Of a DNA stretch of 64,000 nucleotides, positions 25,343 to 34,626 are shown piece by piece; within the stretch, counting starts at the first letter, position 1, and each line of letters starts with the position of its first letter. The DNA lies in the NCBI RefSeq assembly GCF_000711715.1, contig NZ_JONN01000002.1, positions 248,001 through 312,000 of the forward strand. Reading direction: 5' to 3'. The translations under genes were made by a program, and so were the position numbers. This DNA comes from Sphingomonas astaxanthinifaciens DSM 22298. GTDB lineage: Bacteria; Pseudomonadota; Alphaproteobacteria; Sphingomonadales; Sphingomonadaceae. Below the pieces are notes generated by a model. The model was not told the DNA's origin and searched no databases. It worked only from the letters and a program-made list of their open reading frames with translations.

Positions 25343-26935
25343 ATGGCATCAGCCGCAGCACCGACCGACACGCCCGAAGAACGGCCCCAGCGCGACCGGC
25401 TGGTGATCACCGCGAGCGCGCTCGGCACGGTGTTCGAATGGTATGATTTCTTCCTCTACGGAATCCTCGCCGCGCTACTCGGCAAATTGTTCTTCCCCGC
25501 CGACAATCCCACCGCGGCGACGCTGGCGAGCCTCGCCGCCTTCGGCGCGGGCTTCGGGGTCCGGCCGCTGGGCGCGCTGCTGTTCGGCTGGTTCGGCGAC
25601 AAGGTCGGGCGCAAATACACCTTTCTCATCACCATCACGCTGATGGGCGGGGCGACCGCCGCGATCGGCTTCCTGCCCACCTATGCCAGCGCCGGGCTGT
25701 GGGCGCCGGCGCTGCTGGTGACCTTGCGGCTGCTCCAGGGCCTCGCGCTCGGCGGGGAATATGGCGGGGCGGCCATCTACGTCGCCGAGCACGCCCCCGA
25801 GGGCAAGCGCGGCCAATATACCAGCTGGATCCAGGTCAGCGTGGTCGGCGGCTTCCTCCTCTGCCTGTTCGTGGTGCTGGCCTGCCGGACGGCGCTCACG
25901 CCTGAGCAGTTCGACGCCTGGGGCTGGCGCATCCCGTTCCTCGCCAGCCTGATCATGCTTGCGATTTCGCTCTACATCCGGATGAAGCTCAGCGAGAGCC
26001 CGGTGTTCAAGGCGATGAAGCAGGCGGGCACGGTCAGCCGCAATCCCTTCAAGGACAGCCTGACCTATCCCGGCAACATCAAGCGCGTGTTCGTCGCCAT
26101 GTTCGGCGTCGCCGCGGGGCTGACGGTCATCTATTACACCAGCCAGTTCGGGACGCTCTACTTCCTCCAGGGAACGGCGCGGGTCGGCGAGACCGAGGCC
26201 CTGCTCTACATGGCGGTGGGGGCGTGCATCGCGGCGCCGCTCTACGTCGGCTTCGGCGCGCTGTCGGACCGGATCGGCCGCAAGAAGCTGCTGCTCGCCG
26301 GCTATGCGCTGACCCTGGGCCTGCTGTTCCCGCTGTTCCACATGATGGCGGACGGGGCCAATCCGGCGCTGGCACGAGCGACGGCGGCCAAGCCGGTCAC
26401 GCTCGAAATGCCCGACAATTGCGAGTTCAACGTCTTCGCGCAGAAGCATGTCGAGCCGTGCGCGCAGGCGCTGAACTTCCTGTCGAAGCGCGGCATCAGC
26501 TATCGCAAGGACGTGATCGGAACGGTCGCGCTGCGGGTCGGCGACCAGCGGGTGCAGGGCTTCGACCAGGCGGCGTATACCGCCGCGCTCGCCGGGGCCG
26601 GCTATCCCGACAAGGCCGATCCGGCCGAAAAGCAGCGCTGGAAGATCATCCTCGCGGTCGCGGTGATGGTGGCGCTCTCGGCGATGACCTACGGCCAGGT
26701 CGCGGCGATCATGGTCGAGCTCTTCCCGGCGCGGATCCGCTATACCTCGATGAGCGTGCCCTATCATATCGGGACGGGCTATTTCGGCGGCTTCCTGCCC
26801 TTCATCAGCCAGTATATCGTGGTCCGCACCGGGGATGCCTATGCCGGCCTGTGGTACACGATCGCGGTGGTCGCCATGGCCTTCGTGGTCAGCGCCATCT
26901 GGCTCCCCGAAACCTATCGCAAGTCGCTCGATTGA
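25343..26935 (+). CDS. MFS transporter, metabolite:H+ symporter (MHS) type
   Basis: 530 residues, 12 predicted helices. Early motifs ASALGTVFEWYDFFLYG and GWFGDKVGRKYTF (loop 2-3), RLLQGLALGGEYGGA, and FGALSDRIGRKKLLLAG are those of the ProP/KgtP/ShiA-like MHS family. These import osmolytes, dicarboxylates or shikimate with protons; substrate here is not decided by sequence. Odd: a roughly 100-residue hydrophilic insert with two cysteines (DNCEF, EPCAQ) lies between late helices, probably periplasmic. Confidence 0.9.
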   Translation: MASAAAPTDTPEERPQRDRLVITASALGTVFEWYDFFLYGILAALLGKLFFPADNPTAATLASLAAFGAGFGVRPLGALLFGWFGDKVGRKYTFLITITLMGGATAAIGFLPTYASAGLWAPALLVTLRLLQGLALGGEYGGAAIYVAEHAPEGKRGQYTSWIQVSVVGGFLLCLFVVLACRTALTPEQFDAWGWRIPFLASLIMLAISLYIRMKLSESPVFKAMKQAGTVSRNPFKDSLTYPGNIKRVFVAMFGVAAGLTVIYYTSQFGTLYFLQGTARVGETEALLYMAVGACIAAPLYVGFGALSDRIGRKKLLLAGYALTLGLLFPLFHMMADGANPALARATAAKPVTLEMPDNCEFNVFAQKHVEPCAQALNFLSKRGISYRKDVIGTVALRVGDQRVQGFDQAAYTAALAGAGYPDKADPAEKQRWKIILAVAVMVALSAMTYGQVAAIMVELFPARIRYTSMSVPYHIGTGYFGGFLPFISQYIVVRTGDAYAGLWYTIAVVAMAFVVSAIWLPETYRKSLD

Positions 26936-27011
26936 TCCGTTTCGGTGCAAGCTCCGCCAAAATCGATGCGAACTTTAGGTTTCGTTCGCTTCTTGCGCCT
27001 AGTCCGGCACG

Positions 27012-29393
27012 GTGACGGACGTGCTCATCCGTGATGTGTTGACAGCGTCGGAGCGGCCCGGCCGCATCCGCCTCCTCGAATTGTGCTTCATCGCGCCGCC
27101 TGGCGACGCGCTCGGCCATCGGGTGCGCCAGGGGCAGATCGACTCACTCGTCCGGCTGGTCCCGCTGACGATTGCGGTCAACCTGCTGGCCGCTCTGGTG
27201 CTGGGCGCCTGCCTGTGGCCGATCGGCCATCACGGCGAATTGCTGGCCTGGGCCGGCGTATTCCTCGGCTTCTGCGTCCTTCGCTTGTCGCGGGTCTGGC
27301 GGCTCAGGCGCGACCCGGCCTACGCCTCGCGCAATCCGCCCTCGCTCAGGACCATCCTCCCACCGATCTTCTTCCTCAGCCTGCTGTGGGTGGTTCCGGT
27401 GCTCGCCTGGTTCGACGGCGCGCCCCCGCAGGCCCAGGTGATCATGGTGCTGGTCCTGTTCGGCATGGCGAGCGGCGCTTCGGTCACCCTGTCGAGCGTG
27501 CCGCCTGCGGCGCTCACCTATGTCGGCACGGTGACCATCGCCGGGCTCGTCAGCATGTCGCGGCTGGGGGAAATCACCGTCCTGATCCTGCTGCCGCTGT
27601 TCGCGGGGCTGCTGACCTATGCCGTGCTGTGGAACGCGCGCCAGTTCGCCGGCCATCTCGCCGCCAGCCTCGAGCTCCGCGAAAAGGCCGAGCTTATCAA
27701 CATCCTGCGCGAGTTCGACGCCTCGGGCAGCGAATGGTTGTGGGAGCTTGGCCCCGACCTCGCGCTGACCCGGGTCTCGTCGGGCCTTGCTGACGCGCTC
27801 GGGCGCACACCGGAATCGCTGATCGGGCTCGATGCCGTGACCCTGCTCGATCCCGTCGGGCGGGTGGCGGCGGTGTCGACGGGGATGCGCACCATCGTCG
27901 ATGCCTTGCGCTCGAACCGGCCGTTCCGCGACGTCGCCATTCCGGCCATGTCCGGGCGACAGTGGTGGTCGCTGTCGGGCAAGCCGCTGTTCGACCATGC
28001 CGGGGCGCCGATCGGCTGGCGCGGAGTCGGTTCGGACATCACCGCCTCGCGGCTGACCGGCCATGACAGCGTCACCGCCGCCCGCCACGACCACATGACC
28101 GGGCTGGCCAATCGCCTCCTGATCCGCGAGCTGCTCGAGGAGGCGCTGCTTCGCCGCCGCGCGGGCCGGGGCAGCTGCGCGATGATGCTGGTCGATCTCG
28201 ACCGCTTCAAGCTGGTCAACGACACCCTCGGCCACGGCATCGGCGACGAACTCCTGTGCGAGGTGGCGCGGCGGCTCGAGCAGGTCGCGGCGGGGACCCG
28301 GGTAGGGCGCCTCGGCGGCGACGAATTCGCGCTGGTGCTGACGGCGACCAGCGGCCGCGCCGAGCTGTCGAGCCTCGCCGAGGAAATCATTCGCTCGCTT
28401 TCGGCGCCCTACCGGATCGGCTCGGCCGATCTCAACATCGGGGCGACCATCGGGATCGCCGTTGCGCCCTCGGACGGGGTGTCTCAGGAAACGCTGATCC
28501 GCAGCGCCGACCTCGCGCTCTACAGCGCCAAGAAGGCGAAGCGCGGGAGTTTCCATTTCTTTGCGCCGTGGATGGCCGAGCAGGCGGCCGCCAATCGTGC
28601 GCTCGAGAGCGACCTGCGGCAGGCGCTCAACATCGGCCAGCTGAGCCTTGCCTATCAGCCGATCGTCCATGCCCGAAGCCACAAGGTGATCGCGCGCGAG
28701 GCGCTGCTGCGCTGGACCCATCCGGTCCGTGGCGAGGTTCCGCCCGACCTGTTCGTGCCGGTGATCGAGGATGCCGGACTGATCGGGCAGGTCGGCAATT
28801 GGGTGCTTCGCGAAGCCTGCCGCGAAGCCGCCGCCTGGAAGGACCGGGCGCGGGTCGCGGTCAACGTCTCGAGCGCGCAGCTCGCCGCCGGGCCGGTGCT
28901 GGTGGGACATGTGATCCAGGCCCTGGGGTCCAGCGGGCTCCCGGCCGAGCGGCTCGAACTCGAGGTGACCGAGAGCATCTTCCTCGCCGACGACAGCACC
29001 ACCCGGGCGACGCTCGAGCAGCTGCGCGCGATCGGGGTGCGGCTGGTGCTCGACGATTTCGGGATGGGCTATTCCAATTTCGTCTGCCTCGCCAATGGCG
29101 AATTCAGCAAGGTCAAGATCGACCGCAGCTTCACCGCCGCCGCGGCGCTGCCCGGCCATCCGGCCGAGCGGGCGATCGTCGAATCGATCCTGACCCTGGC
29201 CCGGGGCCTGCGTCTCGAGGTCACCGCCGAGGGGATCGAGACCGTCGAGCAGGCGGCGCAGATGACCGCCATGGGCTGCGGCCAGTTGCAGGGCTATCTG
29301 TTCGGTCGGCCGACCGTTCCTGCGTCCCGCGCCGAAGGGCTGCCAGAGCCCGCCCCGGTCGCGACGTTGCGCCCGCGCCCCTACGCCGCCTGA
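27012..29393 (+). CDS. Membrane-anchored GGDEF-EAL cyclic-di-GMP enzyme
   Basis: 793 residues from GTG 27012. Five or six N-terminal helices (about 45-210) are followed by a PAS-like region, GGDEF at 435-439, and EAL at 563-565. The EAL domain keeps EALLRW, VNVSSAQL, ELEVTES, LDDFGMGYSN, KIDRSF, AEGIET and QGYLFGRP, so phosphodiesterase activity is likely. The GGDEF motif is intact (RLGGDEFAL), and I see no RxxD inhibitory site five residues upstream. It may make or break c-di-GMP. The Tad pilus locus and kinases elsewhere in the window are plausible targets of c-di-GMP control. Confidence 0.93.
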   Translation: MTDVLIRDVLTASERPGRIRLLELCFIAPPGDALGHRVRQGQIDSLVRLVPLTIAVNLLAALVLGACLWPIGHHGELLAWAGVFLGFCVLRLSRVWRLRRDPAYASRNPPSLRTILPPIFFLSLLWVVPVLAWFDGAPPQAQVIMVLVLFGMASGASVTLSSVPPAALTYVGTVTIAGLVSMSRLGEITVLILLPLFAGLLTYAVLWNARQFAGHLAASLELREKAELINILREFDASGSEWLWELGPDLALTRVSSGLADALGRTPESLIGLDAVTLLDPVGRVAAVSTGMRTIVDALRSNRPFRDVAIPAMSGRQWWSLSGKPLFDHAGAPIGWRGVGSDITASRLTGHDSVTAARHDHMTGLANRLLIRELLEEALLRRRAGRGSCAMMLVDLDRFKLVNDTLGHGIGDELLCEVARRLEQVAAGTRVGRLGGDEFALVLTATSGRAELSSLAEEIIRSLSAPYRIGSADLNIGATIGIAVAPSDGVSQETLIRSADLALYSAKKAKRGSFHFFAPWMAEQAAANRALESDLRQALNIGQLSLAYQPIVHARSHKVIAREALLRWTHPVRGEVPPDLFVPVIEDAGLIGQVGNWVLREACREAAAWKDRARVAVNVSSAQLAAGPVLVGHVIQALGSSGLPAERLELEVTESIFLADDSTTRATLEQLRAIGVRLVLDDFGMGYSNFVCLANGEFSKVKIDRSFTAAAALPGHPAERAIVESILTLARGLRLEVTAEGIETVEQAAQMTAMGCGQLQGYLFGRPTVPASRAEGLPEPAPVATLRPRPYAA

Positions 29394-29399
29394 ACGGGC

Positions 29400-29428
29400 T
29401 TCACCTCGCGCTTTGAGCCGCTATAAGC
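29400..29428 (+). promoter_or_regulatory. Candidate promoter of tRNA-Gln
   Basis: TTCACC (29400-29405), 17-bp spacer, TATAAG (29423-29428), placed 11 bp upstream of the mature tRNA 5' end. Confidence 0.5.
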
Positions 29429-29439
29429 CGCCCGCGCAC

Positions 29440-29514
29440 TGGGGCGTCGCCAAGTGGTAAGGCACCGGTTTTTGGTACCGGCATTCGCAGGTTCGAATCC
29501 TGCCGCCCCAGCCA
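29440..29514 (+). tRNA. tRNA-Gln (anticodon TTG)
   Basis: 75 nt including an encoded CCA. Acceptor arms TGGGGCG/CGCCCCA, D-arm GCC..GGC, anticodon stem CCGGT/ACCGG with loop TTTTGGT (anticodon TTG), and T-arm GCAGG-TTCGAAT-CCTGC. All stems pair fully. Confidence 0.97.
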
Positions 29515-29532
29515 GTTTCCACACGAAAATGA

Positions 29533-30459
29533 TTAGGCCAGCGCCACTGCGTCGCCCGCGGGTTCGGGGCGGATGAAGATGCGGGTGAGTTCGGGGTGTT
29601 TCGCAGCGAGGCGCTGTTCGAGGCGGCAGATCAGCGCTTCGACCTCGGGCACGCGCAATTCGTCCTCGATGTCGATCGCGACCGTCGCAATCACCTGGTC
29701 GGGGGCGAGCTGCGACGTGGTGACGTCGATCACCCGGGTGACGCAGCCCTCCGCATTGGCCATTTCGCGGATCGAGCGGGCGAGCTCGGGCGCGGCGCGC
29801 TCGCCGATCAGGAGCGCCTTGCTCTCGCGCGCGAGCAGCACCGCGACCACCGCCAGAAGCAGCCCGATCAGCACCGACCCGACACCGTCGATCCATGGGC
29901 GGTCGAGCCACAGCGACAAGGCGGTCGCGCCCGCGGCGATCGCGATCCCGATCAGCGCCGCACTGTCCTCGAACAGGACCATGAAGCTCGCCGGATCCTT
30001 GCTGTTGCGAAAGGCGGCCCAGAAGGCTTGGTCGCCGCGGCTCTGGTTGAAGCTCTTCCAGCCGAACCACCAGGACACGCTCTCGAAGACGAAGGACAGG
30101 CCGAACACGGTGAAGTTGATCCACGCCTGCTGGATCGGCTCGGGCGCCATGATGTGGATGACCCCCTCGTAGAGCGAGACCCCGGCGCCCAGCGCGAAGA
30201 TCAGAAGCGCCACCACGAAGGCCCAGAAATAGAGCTCGCGGCCATAGCCATAGGGGTGGTGCTCGTCGGCGGGCTTCTTGGCGCGGTGCTGGCCGTAGAG
30301 GAGGAGCACCTCGTTGCCGGTGTCGACCAGCGAATGGACCGCCTCGCTCAGCATCGAGCTGCTGCCGCTGATCGCCGCCGCGATCCCCTTGGTCACGGCG
30401 ATGCACAGATTGCCGATCAGGGCGGCGATGATCGCGGTTCGACTGCTGTGCTCGGCCAT
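29533..30459 (-). CDS. Cation diffusion facilitator (CDF) family metal exporter
   Basis: 308 residues. Six membrane helices carry metal-site signatures: SEAVHSLVDTGNEVLLLYG in helix 2 (HxxxD), HHPYGYGRELYFW and LFEDSAALIGIAI in helix 5. A cytoplasmic C-terminal domain follows (VIDVTTSQLAPDQVIATVAI), then RIFIRPE. CDF proteins export Zn2+, Co2+, Fe2+ or Mn2+ by proton antiport. The HxxxD in helix 2 and ExxxD-like site in helix 5 resemble the Fe/Zn subgroup; metal undecided. ATG 30459. Confidence 0.88.
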   Translation of the reverse strand: MAEHSSRTAIIAALIGNLCIAVTKGIAAAISGSSSMLSEAVHSLVDTGNEVLLLYGQHRAKKPADEHHPYGYGRELYFWAFVVALLIFALGAGVSLYEGVIHIMAPEPIQQAWINFTVFGLSFVFESVSWWFGWKSFNQSRGDQAFWAAFRNSKDPASFMVLFEDSAALIGIAIAAGATALSLWLDRPWIDGVGSVLIGLLLAVVAVLLARESKALLIGERAAPELARSIREMANAEGCVTRVIDVTTSQLAPDQVIATVAIDIEDELRVPEVEALICRLEQRLAAKHPELTRIFIRPEPAGDAVALA

Positions 30460-30516
30460 GGGAGCGCCAACCGGCGGCGCGGTCAATCGTTGCGCCGTCG
30501 CACCGAAAGGCGGGAC

Positions 30517-31926
30517 TCAGGCGGTCTCGGCGAGGGGCTCGGGCGTGAGCGGGGGCGTCGCGGCGAACAGGGCGTCGGTGAAGCGGCGGCGCCACCACAG
30601 CACGTCCTGTTCGCGGATATTGTCGAACATCGCCCGCCAGCGCGCGATCCGCTCCTCGCGGCCCATGGCGAGCGCGGTGCGGATTGCGTCGGAGACTTCC
30701 TCGGCGCTGTAGGGATTGACCAGCAGCGCGTCCTTCAGTTGGACCGCGGCGCCGGCGAAGCGCGACAGGATGAGGACGCCTGGATCCTCGGGATCCTGCG
30801 CGGCGACGAATTCCTTGGCGACGAGGTTCATGCCGTCGCGCAGGGGCGTGACCAGCGCCATCCGGGCGGCGCGATAGACGCCCGCCAGCACGGCCCGCGA
30901 ATAGCCCTGGTTGACGTAGCGGATCGGCACCCAGTCGAGATCGGCGTGCGCGCCGTTGATCCGCCCCGACAGCCCTTCCAGGGAGCTGCGAATGCGCTGG
31001 TAGCTTTCGACCGTGCCACGCGACGGCGGCGCGATCTGGAGCAGGAAGACTTCCTTCCGCTCCGCCGGATTCTCGACGAGGAAGCGCTCGTAGCCGAGAA
31101 AGCGTTCCTCCAGCCCCTTGCTGTAGTCGAGGCGGTCGACCCCGACCATCATCGCGCGGTTGGCGGCGCTGTCGCGCATCTGGTTGAAGGTCTCGATCGC
31201 CTCCGGGCTCTCGGCAAGCGACCGGAACTCGGCGCAGTCGATCCCGATCGGGCAGGTGATCAGCCGGATCTGCCGGTCGCCGAGCCGGAGGATGCCATCG
31301 GCATAGGAGCCACCGCTTTCCAGCACCACGAAGTCGACGAACGACTGCAGCCATTCGTCGGTGTGGAAGCCGATCACGTCATAGGCGAACATGGTTTCCA
31401 CCAGGTCGCTCGCCTCGGGCAGGGTCAGCAGCAGCCGGCGCGGCGGCCAGGGCGTGTGGAGGAAGAAGCCGATCCGGTTGCGGCAGCCGCGCTTGCGCAG
31501 CTCGGTGCCGAGCGGGATCATGTGATAGTCCTGGACCCAGACCGCGTCGTCGGGCTCGATCAGCGGGGCGATCGTCTCGGCGAAGCGCTCGTTGACGCGC
31601 TGGTAGCCGCCCGCGAAGCCGCGCTCATATTCGGCCAGGTCGATGCGATAGTGGAACAGCGGCCACAGGGTCCGGTTGGCGTAGCCGTCGTAATATTCCT
31701 CGACGTCCTGTTCCTCGAGGTCGACTGTCGCGGTGGTGACGTCGTCGTCGCGCTGGAAGGTGATCTGGCCGGTGAATTCTTCGGTCACCTCGCCCGACCA
31801 GCCGAACCACAGGCCGCGGCATTCGCGCAGAGCCGAGGTCAACGCGACCGCGAGCCCGCCTTGCGAGCCCGCATTGCCGCCGGTCGCCGCGGCGACCCGG
31901 TTGGAGATGACGATCAGGCGGCTCAT
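30517..31926 (-). CDS. otsA: Trehalose-6-phosphate synthase
   Basis: 469 residues, GT20 family. N-terminal [10 protein letters not shown], substrate loop [54 protein letters not shown] and [12 protein letters not shown]. It joins UDP-glucose (or another NDP-glucose) to glucose 6-phosphate. Start ATG 31926, overlapping the GH15 stop by 4 bp; last gene of otsB-GH15-otsA. Trehalose is an osmotic and desiccation protectant. Confidence 0.96.
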   Translation of the reverse strand: MSRLIVISNRVAAATGGNAGSQGGLAVALTSALRECRGLWFGWSGEVTEEFTGQITFQRDDDVTTATVDLEEQDVEEYYDGYANRTLWPLFHYRIDLAEYERGFAGGYQRVNERFAETIAPLIEPDDAVWVQDYHMIPLGTELRKRGCRNRIGFFLHTPWPPRRLLLTLPEASDLVETMFAYDVIGFHTDEWLQSFVDFVVLESGGSYADGILRLGDRQIRLITCPIGIDCAEFRSLAESPEAIETFNQMRDSAANRAMMVGVDRLDYSKGLEERFLGYERFLVENPAERKEVFLLQIAPPSRGTVESYQRIRSSLEGLSGRINGAHADLDWVPIRYVNQGYSRAVLAGVYRAARMALVTPLRDGMNLVAKEFVAAQDPEDPGVLILSRFAGAAVQLKDALLVNPYSAEEVSDAIRTALAMGREERIARWRAMFDNIREQDVLWWRRRFTDALFAATPPLTPEPLAETA

Positions 31927-33707
31927 CGGACCGAACTCCATGGCTTGCTGAGGAGGACCGCGCAGTTGATCGTGCCCACCAGCGAATAGGTCTGCGGGTA
32001 ATTGCCCCAGAGCTCGCCGCTCTGTGGATCGATGTCCTCGGACAGGAGGCCGGCCCCGGTGCGGCGCGATAGCATCTCCTCGAACAGCGCGCGGGCGTCG
32101 GCTTCGCGGCCCGTCGCCTGGAGCGCTTCGATCAGCCAGAAGGTGCAGACGTTGAAGGCGGTTTCGGGCAGGCCGAAGTCATCCTCGGTCGCGTAGCGCA
32201 GCATGTGCGAGCCGCGCCGCAGCCCTTCCTCGACCGCCCGCAGCGTGCCCTGGAAGCGCGGGTCGGACGGGGCGAAGAAGCGCAGGTCGAGCAGCTGGAT
32301 CAGGCTCGCGTCGAGGTCGTCGCCTTCGAAGGTCGCCGAGATGCGCCCGGTGTCGGGACGCCAGGCGGCGTCCTCGATCCGACTGCGGACGGTGGCGGCA
32401 CGGTCGGCCCAGAAATCCGCCTTGTCGCCGAGCCCGAGCGCGCTCGCCGCCGAGGCCAGCCGATCGCAGGCGGCCCAGCACATGGCGGCGGAATAAGTGT
32501 GGACATGCTTGCGGGTACGCAATTCCCACAGGCCGGCGTCGGGCTGGTCGTGAAGCGCGAAGGCGCGTTCGCCGATCCGTTCGAGCGCCGCAAAATCCTC
32601 GGCGGTCGCCATTCGGAACAGGCGGCGGTCGAAGAAGGCCTGGACGTTGGACAGGATGATCTGGCCGTAGGCGTCGTGCTGGACCTGTTCATAGGCCTGG
32701 TTGCCGACCCGGACCGGCCCCATGCCGCGATAGCCGGGCAGGCCGGGCTCGACCCGTTCCTCGAGCCGCGCTTCGCCGGTGACGCCGTAGAGCGGTTGGA
32801 TCTCGCCCCCGCGTGCCTCGTCGACGATGTTGCGCAGGTAGCCGAGATAGCCCTCGAGGACGTCGAGCGCGCCCAGCCGGTTCAACGCCTGGACGGTGTA
32901 ATAAGCGTCGCGGATCCAGCAGTAGCGATAGTCCCAGTTGCGCTGCGACCCGGCATGTTCGGGGACCGAAGTGGTGAGCGCGGCGACGATCGCGCCGGTC
33001 TCCTCGTGCTGGCAGAGCTTGAGCGCGATGGCGGCGGCGATCACCGCGTCCTGCCATTCGACCGGGGTGGCGAGCCCGCGCACCCACTCGCGCCACTCGG
33101 CGGCGGTGCTCGCCAGCATCTCGATGACGCGCTGCGAGAGGTCGTCGCCAAAGGGCTCGTCGGGCCCGAGGAAGAAGGTCGCGGCGCGTTCGAGGCGGAA
33201 GAAGCGCTCCTCGCGGACCAGCGCTACGGGAGCGTCGGTGGTGAGCCGCATCGGTAGCGCGGGCAGGTGGAAGCGAATGTGGTTGGAGCCGCCGGGAAGC
33301 GCCTCGGCCTTCTGTCCCCAGTCCTGCGCCGGACGCAGCCGGACCCGGATCCGCGGGCTGCCGCCGAGCGGGCGCACGATCCGCGCGAAGGCGACCGGGC
33401 GATAGGTCCGGCCGAGCCGCTGGAAGCGCGGGCAGAAGTCGACGATCTCGATGCTGTTGCCGGCGGAGTCGGTCTTGGTGGTCGAGAGGATCGGGGTGTT
33501 GCGCAGGTAGCGCTGCTCGACCGTCACCTCGTCGTGGAGGTCAATCGCCCAGAAGCCGTGCTGCGGCTCGTCGGCGCCGCCGAGCAGGGCCGAGAAGAGG
33601 GGATCGCCATCGACCCGGGGGACGCAGCCCCAGACGAAGGAGGCGCTTCGATCGATCAGCGCGCTCACCTGGCAATTGCCGATCGGCCAGAGGTCGAGAT
33701 CGCTCAT
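31923..33707 (-). CDS. GH15 family glycoside hydrolase (glucoamylase/trehalase type)
   Basis: 594 residues. An N-terminal beta-sandwich (about 1-210) begins LDLWPIGNCQVSALIDRSA and contains SFVWGCVPR. An (alpha/alpha)6 barrel follows with the GH15 signature NWDYRYCWIRDAYYT, HVHTYSAAMCWAACDRL and FNVCTFWLIEALQATG. Family members hydrolyse alpha-glucosidic bonds. Related GH15 proteins in mycobacteria are trehalases, and the position between otsB and otsA favours trehalose or a related alpha-glucoside as substrate. Coupled by 4-bp overlaps to both neighbours. No signal peptide, so cytoplasmic. Confidence 0.92.
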   Translation of the reverse strand: MSDLDLWPIGNCQVSALIDRSASFVWGCVPRVDGDPLFSALLGGADEPQHGFWAIDLHDEVTVEQRYLRNTPILSTTKTDSAGNSIEIVDFCPRFQRLGRTYRPVAFARIVRPLGGSPRIRVRLRPAQDWGQKAEALPGGSNHIRFHLPALPMRLTTDAPVALVREERFFRLERAATFFLGPDEPFGDDLSQRVIEMLASTAAEWREWVRGLATPVEWQDAVIAAAIALKLCQHEETGAIVAALTTSVPEHAGSQRNWDYRYCWIRDAYYTVQALNRLGALDVLEGYLGYLRNIVDEARGGEIQPLYGVTGEARLEERVEPGLPGYRGMGPVRVGNQAYEQVQHDAYGQIILSNVQAFFDRRLFRMATAEDFAALERIGERAFALHDQPDAGLWELRTRKHVHTYSAAMCWAACDRLASAASALGLGDKADFWADRAATVRSRIEDAAWRPDTGRISATFEGDDLDASLIQLLDLRFFAPSDPRFQGTLRAVEEGLRRGSHMLRYATEDDFGLPETAFNVCTFWLIEALQATGREADARALFEEMLSRRTGAGLLSEDIDPQSGELWGNYPQTYSLVGTINCAVLLSKPWSSVR

Positions 33708-34426
33708 GCCAGCGCCTCCGCGGCCTGGGCCAGCCAGGTATGGACCGCGGGCACGTCGGCAAGAGCAAAAGTCGCCGCGGTGGTTCGCGGCTCGCCGACC
33801 AGGATCCCGGCCCCGCCGAGGGCGGCGGCGGCGGCGAAGCCATGCTCGTCGGTGAGGTCGTCGCCGATGAAGAAGGGGCGGGTGCCGCGGAAGGGCGGCT
33901 CGGCCATGATCGCGGTGACCGCGCTGCCCTTGTCGCCGCCCGCAGGCTTGAGTTCGAACACCATCTTGCCGGGCTGCACCGCGAGCCCGCTCGCCGCGGC
34001 AACCGCAGTGACCGCGGCGCGGCACAGTTCCTCGGCCTCGGGGGCCTGGCGATAATGGAGCGCGGCGCCCAACGGCTTTTCCTCGAGGAGGAGCCCGGCG
34101 ACGCGCTGGGTCAGGTCGCGCAGTGGCTGGAAGGCTTGCGTCGCGGTCGCAGTCGGGGCTGGGGCGCCGGGCCGCTCGAGCCCGTGGCTCCCCGCGACGG
34201 TGATGTCGAGCGGACCGAGCCAGGCGCGGACGTCGCTCGCGGCGCGGCCGCTGACCAGCACCACGCGTCCCTCGAGCCGCTCCACCAGCTGGCGAAGAAG
34301 GGCCGGAAGCCCCGCATCGACCAGGATCGCGTCGGGCCGGTCGGCGATGGCGACAAGCGTCCCGTCGAAATCGAGAAACAGGCTCGCGCCCTCGAGGAGG
34401 TGCGTTGGCGGTGGTTCGAGCAGCAT
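33704..34426 (-). CDS. otsB: Trehalose-6-phosphate phosphatase
   Basis: 240 residues, HAD superfamily. Motif I FLDFDGTLVAI (nucleophile Asp), motif II VLVSGRAASDV, the lysine-bearing GGDKGSAV and motif IV FFIGDDLTDEHGF. It removes phosphate from trehalose 6-phosphate. ATG 34426 follows the family's N-terminus better than an upstream in-frame start. First gene of the trehalose operon, divergent from the hybrid kinase by 200 bp. Confidence 0.94.
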   Translation of the reverse strand: MLLEPPPTHLLEGASLFLDFDGTLVAIADRPDAILVDAGLPALLRQLVERLEGRVVLVSGRAASDVRAWLGPLDITVAGSHGLERPGAPAPTATATQAFQPLRDLTQRVAGLLLEEKPLGAALHYRQAPEAEELCRAAVTAVAAASGLAVQPGKMVFELKPAGGDKGSAVTAIMAEPPFRGTRPFFIGDDLTDEHGFAAAAALGGAGILVGEPRTTAATFALADVPAVHTWLAQAAEALA

Positions 34427-34626
34427 CGGTCCACTGTTATGACAAGAAGGGAAGGGCACCCGCGCCGAGGCGCCGGGCGCGCTCGTTGCTTTCCTCTAAC
34501 GACGCGGCTTGCCCGCTGTTCCGGGAAATGTCGCGCCGGGGCCACAGCCAAATGATCGAGGTTGCGAAAGTTGCACAGGCATGGAAACGCCCGGACGGCT
34601 CAGACATTGGGACTGTCCACACGATC

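Noticed and set aside
27144-29159. Long minus-strand frame opposite the GGDEF-EAL gene
   Set aside because: The plus strand carries all catalytic motifs; the antisense frame has none.
29596-31989. Long plus-strand frame opposite the CDF and otsA genes
   Set aside because: Antisense of two well-supported genes with strong motifs on the minus strand.
34405-34626. Hybrid kinase start at an upstream in-frame codon
   Set aside because: It would overlap otsB antisense and adds an Arg-rich stretch without family character; ATG 34627 precedes the first membrane helix by about 15 residues.
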